Below, one piece after another: positions 35,025-38,073 of a stretch of 38,073 bases of DNA; position 1 is the first letter of the stretch, and every line of letters starts with the position of its first letter. The notes beneath the pieces were generated by a model. The model saw only the letters and a program-made list of their open reading frames with translations, was not told where the DNA came from and did no database searches. The stretch spans positions 1 through 38,073 of the forward strand of contig JAILZQ010000009.1 in assembly GCA_023512415.1 (NCBI GenBank), read 5' to 3'. The stretch comes from Geminicoccaceae bacterium (lineage in GTDB: Bacteria > Pseudomonadota > Alphaproteobacteria > Geminicoccales > Geminicoccaceae). The translations under genes were made by a program, and so were the position numbers.

Positions 35025-36095
35025 ATGCGGATCGGCCTTTTGACCTCCGGAGGGGACTGCGCCGGGCTCAACGCGGTGATCCGTGCGGTGACGTTGCGCG
35101 CCGTGCTGGGTTACGGCTTCGAGGTTTGGGGGATCCGCGAGGCCACCCACGGGCTCTTGAAGCGACCGGTCGCTGCGGAGCGGCTCACCCCGGAGAGCGT
35201 CAAGGGCATCCTGCACCTGGGCGGCACGATCCTCGGCACGACCAATCGCGGCAACCCGTTCGCCTACCCCTCGCCGGACGGCGTACCGGTCGATCGGTCG
35301 GCGGAGGTCGTCGCGGGCTACCACGAACTCGGACTCGACGCGCTGATCGGGGTGGGTGGCGACGGCAGCCTCGCGATCCTGCGCCGGCTGGCACGCCAGG
35401 GCGGCTGGAACCTGGTCGGCATCCCGAAGACCATCGACAACGATCTGGGCCACACCGAACGATCGGTCGGTTTCTCGACGGCGGTCGACATCGCCACCGA
35501 GGCGGTGGACCGCTTGCACGTCACCGCCGCCAGCCACAATCGGGTCATGGTGCTCGAGGTCATGGGGCGCGATGCCGGCCACATCGCTCTCCATGCCGGC
35601 ATCGCCGGCGGTGCCGACGTCATCCTCATCCCCGAGATCCCCTACGACATCGAGAAAGTGTGCGCGAAGATCGAAGCGCGCCGCGCCAGCGGGCGGAACT
35701 TCAGCTTGGTGGTCGTGGCGGAATCGGTGCGGGCGGTCGACGGCGAGGTCCAGACCTACACCGACGCGCACGGCCAGTCGCGGTACGGTGGGATCGGGCG
35801 GGTCATCGCCGAGGCGATCGCCCGACGGACCGGCGCCGAGAGCCGGGTGACCGTTCTCGGCCACGTCCAACGGGGAGGCTCGCCCGTGGCCCTCGATCGG
35901 GTGCTCGCCGCCGCGTTCGGTGTGCACGCGGTCGACCTCGTGGCGCAGCGGCGCTTCGACCGGGTGGTCGGCTGGCAGAACCGCAGGGTGATCGACCTGC
36001 CACTCGCCGAGGCCTGCGCGTCCTTCAAGGCCGTCGATCCGCACGATCCCCTCGTCTGGACGGCCCGCGGTCTCGGCATTTCCTTCGGCGATTGA
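35025..36095 (+). CDS. pfkA: 6-phosphofructokinase
   Basis: 356 residues. PfkA-type fold: TSGGDCAGLNAVIRA at the N-terminus, GGTILGTTNRGNPF, the nucleotide motif GVGGDGS (110-115), the catalytic PKTIDND (134-140), MGRDAGHIALHAG, and the substrate-site GHVQRGGSPVALDRVLA. At the position that separates phosphoryl donors it has Gly (GGDGS), as in ATP enzymes, but it carries the Lys in PKTIDND that is typical of PPi-dependent and group III enzymes. ATP use is the likelier reading, without certainty. An AGGAG-type site precedes the ATG. No other glycolysis gene is near. Confidence 0.93.
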   Translation: MRIGLLTSGGDCAGLNAVIRAVTLRAVLGYGFEVWGIREATHGLLKRPVAAERLTPESVKGILHLGGTILGTTNRGNPFAYPSPDGVPVDRSAEVVAGYHELGLDALIGVGGDGSLAILRRLARQGGWNLVGIPKTIDNDLGHTERSVGFSTAVDIATEAVDRLHVTAASHNRVMVLEVMGRDAGHIALHAGIAGGADVILIPEIPYDIEKVCAKIEARRASGRNFSLVVVAESVRAVDGEVQTYTDAHGQSRYGGIGRVIAEAIARRTGAESRVTVLGHVQRGGSPVALDRVLAAAFGVHAVDLVAQRRFDRVVGWQNRRVIDLPLAEACASFKAVDPHDPLVWTARGLGISFGD

Positions 36096-36278
36096 TCCCG
36101 ACCCGGCCGCTTCGACCCTCCGCGTCGGTCGCGGCTCGGGCCGTTTGCGGGCCTCGACCGCCCTGGTTTAGCCGGCTCCGGGTGAGTGCCACTTGCCGGT
36201 TTTCTTTCCCTCTGGAAAGCGGGCGGCAGGATCACTAAACTGCCACACTGTGGGGTTAGCCCGGGAGGTAGTGCGACG

Positions 36279-36476
36279 ATGCCCATGCAGGAGCATGTCG
36301 AGAGCCTGCGCTCCAAGCACGCGCGCCTGGAAGAGCTCATCCAGGAGGAGCTGCACCGACCGCTTCCCGATCAGGGCGTGATTTCCCGTCTCAAGAAAGA
36401 GAAGCTCAGGATCAAGGAGCAGATCGAGCGGATCCGCGGCGCGCAGACCCGATCGGACCCGCTCGCGACGCACTGA
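36279..36476 (+). CDS. DUF465 (YdcH-like) small coiled-coil protein
   Basis: 65 residues from the ATG at 36279, 10 bases after GGGAGG (36263-36268); another ATG follows two codons later. Two amphipathic helices, HVESLRSKHARLEELIQEEL and ISRLKKEKLRIKEQIERI, form the DUF465 pattern. The 183 bases between pfkA and this gene include a less GC-rich stretch that may hold a promoter, so it may be transcribed independently. Function unknown. Confidence 0.88.
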   Translation: MPMQEHVESLRSKHARLEELIQEELHRPLPDQGVISRLKKEKLRIKEQIERIRGAQTRSDPLATH

Positions 36477-36484
36477 GCGTGCTC

Positions 36485-36507
36485 GGGGCCGGAGGCCTTC
36501 CGGCCCC
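36485..36507. terminator. Bidirectional terminator hairpin
   Basis: A 9-base GC-rich arm GGGGCCGGA (36485-36493) pairs with TCCGGCCCC (36499-36507) around a 5-base loop, in the 42-base gap between the convergent DUF465 and FAH-family genes. No T-run follows, as is common in GC-rich genomes. Confidence 0.6.
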
Positions 36508-36518
36508 CCAGGCGCGGG

Positions 36519-37703
36519 TCAGCGGCCGGCGAGCAGGCCGCGCCCGGCGAGATTGCGCATCAAGGCCCCGACGCCGAAGGTCCAAGGCTCGGCCCGATCG
36601 CAGGTCGTCACGCGGTTGACGAGTGTCCCCAATCGGTCCGCGCGGATCGCGACGACGTCGCCGAGCTTGTGGGTGAATCCCATGCCCGGGGCGTCACGGT
36701 CCCGAGTGGGCGCGAACATCGTGCCGCAGAACAAGAGGGCCCCGTCGGGATAGCGGTGATGCGGGCCGATGAGTTGGGCCACCAGCTCGGTCGGGTCGCG
36801 GCTGATCTCGCGCATCGAGCTCCGCCCGTCCAATCGGAATCCGTCCGGCCCCTCGACCTCCATCAGCAGTTCGGCCGATCGCACGGCGTCGAGGTCGAAG
36901 CGCTCGTCGATCAGCCGGATGAACGGTCCGACCGCGCAGGAAGCGTTGTTGTCCTTGGCCTTGCCCAGCAGAAGGGCGCTTCGACCCTCGAAGTCGCGGA
37001 GGTTGACGTCGTTGCCGAGCGTGGCACCGACGATCTCGCCTCGCGAGGTGACCACGAGGACGACCTCGGGCTCGGGATTGTTCCAGGTCGAGCGCGGGTG
37101 GATCCCCACCTCCGCACCGTGGCCGACCGCCGACATGGGCTGGCCCTTGGTGAAAATCTCCGCGTCGGGCCCGATCCCCACCTCGAGATATTGCGACCAC
37201 AGCCCCTCGGCCAGGAGATGCTCCTTGACCCGGGCAGCCTCCGGCGAGCCGGGCCGTACTTCGCGCAACGAGCCGCCGATCGCCGCCTCCAGTCGCTCTC
37301 GGATGGCCTGGGCGCGGCTCGCATCGCCGCGGGCCCGCTCTTCGATCACCCGCTCGAGCAGGCTCCGGACGAAGGTGACCCCCGCCGCCTTGAGCGCCTG
37401 GAGATCGGCCGGCGCCAACAGCCACGGTCGTTCGTGCCGGCGGCGGTCGAACCGCGAGTTGGCCAGGATCTCGGCGAGCCGGCCGATCCGGCGTGCCGGC
37501 GCCTCGCGGACGAGCGCGAGCCGATCGGGCCGCTCGAGGAGCAGGCTCACGGTCGGGGCGAGCGGTGTCAGGTCGAACAGTTCACCGCCGCGTACCGCGA
37601 CCACCGCCGGCCCGTCTTCTTCCGGCAGCCAGACTCGGCCCACCAGCGCCGCGGCATCGGCGTCGACCGGCAAGGTTGCCTCGACCTCGAGGTGGCGATC
37701 CAT
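36519..37703 (-). CDS. Fumarylacetoacetate hydrolase (FAH) family protein
   Basis: 394 residues from the ATG at 37703, favoured by GGGGAG seven bases upstream over a GTG 15 bases earlier. The C-terminal half is the FAH fold: EIFTKGQPMSAVGHGAEVGIHPRSTWNNPEPEVVLVV with the metal-binding acidic residues, then GATLGNDVNLRDFEGRSALLLGKAKDNNASCAVGP. A roughly 150-residue N-terminal domain makes it longer than simple FAH enzymes. This size and the GNDVNLRD..GKAKDNN pattern recall 2-keto-3-deoxy-arabonate/xylonate dehydratase-like members, so a sugar-acid dehydratase role is plausible. No other pentose-pathway gene is adjacent. Confidence 0.85.
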   Translation of the reverse strand: MDRHLEVEATLPVDADAAALVGRVWLPEEDGPAVVAVRGGELFDLTPLAPTVSLLLERPDRLALVREAPARRIGRLAEILANSRFDRRRHERPWLLAPADLQALKAAGVTFVRSLLERVIEERARGDASRAQAIRERLEAAIGGSLREVRPGSPEAARVKEHLLAEGLWSQYLEVGIGPDAEIFTKGQPMSAVGHGAEVGIHPRSTWNNPEPEVVLVVTSRGEIVGATLGNDVNLRDFEGRSALLLGKAKDNNASCAVGPFIRLIDERFDLDAVRSAELLMEVEGPDGFRLDGRSSMREISRDPTELVAQLIGPHHRYPDGALLFCGTMFAPTRDRDAPGMGFTHKLGDVVAIRADRLGTLVNRVTTCDRAEPWTFGVGALMRNLAGRGLLAGR

Positions 37704-37787
37704 CCGACGTCTCCCCACGGCTGTCGCGTCGCGGCATAGCTAGGCGGCAGCGCACGTCGCGCCTAGAGCCGGGCGCCGGGAGGGGTC

Positions 37788-38073
37788 ATGCCGTGGGATA
37801 TCGCCGAGTTCGAGGAGGCACTCGCCCTCGATGCGCCACCGGCCGGGCTCGAGCCGCCGTTGCTCGCGCTGTGGCACGGCCTCAAGGGTGCCTGGAACAC
37901 CGCCCATGCGATCGTCCAAGCGGCCGAGGGCGATCCTGCCTGCGATTGGGTGCACGCTTGGCTGCACCGGGTCGAGGGGGACCTCGCCAACGCCGCCTAT
38001 TGGTATCGCCGCGCGGGACGGTCGGCGCCGACCGGCTCCGTGGCCAGCGAAGGCCGAGCTATCGCCGCCGAGC
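37788..38073 (+). CDS. Conserved hypothetical protein, 3' end outside the window
   Basis: An ATG at 37788 with GGGAGGGG directly upstream opens a frame that runs to the window edge without a stop (95 codons visible). The product is rich in Trp, His and Ala: WDIAEFEEALAL at the start, then LWHGLKGAWNTAHAIVQA and the striking WVHAWLHRVEGDLANAAYWYRRAG. I recall this last pattern from uncharacterised bacterial proteins with no known function; it suggests a helical, TPR-like or metal-binding protein. It diverges from the FAH-family gene across an 84-base gap. Confidence 0.8.
   Translation, partial: MPWDIAEFEEALALDAPPAGLEPPLLALWHGLKGAWNTAHAIVQAAEGDPACDWVHAWLHRVEGDLANAAYWYRRAGRSAPTGSVASEGRAIAAE

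Overview
The window is a GC-rich chromosomal segment, most likely from an alphaproteobacterium (Rhodospirillales/Geminicoccaceae-like). This placement is inferred from the very high GC content, the flgB-flgC-fliE-fliQ-fliR-flhB gene order, two DUF465 (YdcH-type) coiled-coil genes, a complete C-P lyase operon and purE-purK. No rRNA, tRNA, CRISPR array, transposase or integrase was recognised. Genes are tightly packed and most operon junctions overlap by 1-4 bases.

Layout. (1) 111-1649: an AAA ATPase with a DUF4143 tail, transcribed leftward from a strong sigma70-like promoter overlapped by a perfect AT-rich dyad. (2) 1773-5856: a split MacAB-type exporter (membrane fusion protein, ATPase, permease) preceded by a small secreted orphan protein with its own terminator. 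(3) 6168-15467: an 11-gene leftward phosphonate operon, phnF-D-C-E-G-H-I-J-K-L-M, covering repressor, uptake transporter and carbon-phosphorus lyase. phnN and phnP are not in the window. A GntR/UTRA-type operator candidate lies directly upstream of phnF. (4) 15616-19111: divergently from phnF, an AAA+ ATPase / subtilisin-like protease pair of the IetAS type (plasmid-stability toxin-antitoxin and anti-phage system). (5) 19146-21302: class II aldolase, Asp/Glu/hydantoin racemase and OsmC-like protein. (6) 21930-24754: a large fusion of lysozyme-like, papain-like and alpha/beta-hydrolase domains, with one apparent frameshift at a G tract near its 5' end. (7) 24740-29419: an acyl-CoA ligase, then a small polysaccharide locus with an O-antigen-ligase-like gene broken by one in-frame TAG, a membrane-anchored nucleotidyltransferase-like protein, and a PssD/PssE (Alg14/Alg13-like) glycosyltransferase pair. 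(8) 29377-32762: flagellar rod and export genes. (9) 32893-36476: csrA translationally coupled to purE and purK, then 6-phosphofructokinase flanked by two DUF465 genes. (10) 36519-38073: an FAH-family enzyme and the start of a conserved hypothetical gene cut by the window edge.

How the parts work together. The phn genes form one self-contained unit for phosphonate sensing, import and cleavage, apart from the phnN step. The flagellar genes build the proximal rod and export gate. CsrA, which often represses flagellar synthesis post-transcriptionally, sits head-to-head with them but is coupled to purine synthesis genes. The best candidates for unusual biology are the IetAS-type pair beside the phn operon, the three-domain lysozyme/papain/hydrolase protein, the Cys4 insertion in PhnK, and the csrA-purE-purK coupling.
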